Source of the DNA: an uncultured Prevotellaceae bacterium
GTDB lineage: Bacteria; Bacteroidota; Bacteroidia; Bacteroidales; Bacteroidaceae
Direction: 5' to 3'
Assembly (NCBI GenBank): GCA_900315105.1
Contig: OMXX01000174.1
Location: forward strand, 1 to 5,823
Length of the DNA stretch: 5,823 bases
Shown: positions 5,799 through 5,823 of the stretch, piece by piece
Layout: each line of letters opens with the position of its first letter
Position numbering within the stretch: the stretch's first letter is position 1
The notes under the pieces: model-generated
The model's input: only the letters and a program-made list of their open reading frames with translations
Database searches by the model: none
What the model was told of the DNA's origin: nothing
Translations under genes and position numbers: made by a program

Positions 5799-5823
5799 GC
5801 CATGTCAGATTTTTCACTTATCT

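Overview
The window looks like accessory DNA from a member of the Bacteroidales (Bacteroides/Prevotella-like). The main clues are a Bacteroidetes-type promoter (TTG, 18 bp, TATCTTTG) directly upstream of the first gene, the absence of Shine-Dalgarno sequences before the starts, and generally AT-rich sequence. No species can be named from what is visible. No housekeeping gene is present.

Bases 1-350 look like a junction. A 10-bp inverted repeat made of two outward-facing TATCTTTG boxes (4-63) is followed by about 190 bp without a convincing gene. Next comes the 3' half of a tRNA-His gene (256-300: GTG anticodon, T loop, C73 and encoded CCA) whose 5' half is missing, and then a hairpin terminator. 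A tRNA truncated on its 5' side is the usual mark of an integrative element that used the tRNA 3' end as its attachment site. Bases 350-890 hold no credible gene but are full of short repeats: two direct copies plus one inverted copy of TTGATGGAACA, three copies of ATTCARATA spaced 21-22 bp, and a G/T-rich minisatellite with five G4 runs. No integrase gene lies in the window.

Bases 891-3105 form a compact three-gene operon read rightwards. It encodes a 73-aa Cro/C1-type helix-turn-helix regulator, a 356-aa HNH endonuclease starting 1 bp after it, and a 287-aa fusion of a SAM-dependent methyltransferase to a HIT nucleotide-binding domain starting 5 bp after that. A regulator, a nuclease and a methyltransferase packed this tightly resemble a restriction-modification or other conflict system. 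However, the methyltransferase lacks the (D/N/S)PP(Y/F) motif of DNA amino-methyltransferases and resembles, from memory, the phosphorothioation-associated putative methyltransferase family. It is therefore not an ordinary type II system.

After a 32-bp gap without an obvious promoter comes an 864-aa protein (3138-5732). It has an N-terminal HD phosphohydrolase-like domain followed by an Hsp90-like ATPase in which the N-terminal ATP-binding motifs and the middle-domain catalytic arginine loop can both be recognised. It ends at a strong Rho-independent terminator (5768-5798). The DNA is visibly more AT-rich from 3138 onward, so this gene may have been acquired separately.

The most interesting content is two adjacent putative defence or conflict modules next to a disrupted tRNA attachment site. 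The defence role is inferred from domains and context only.
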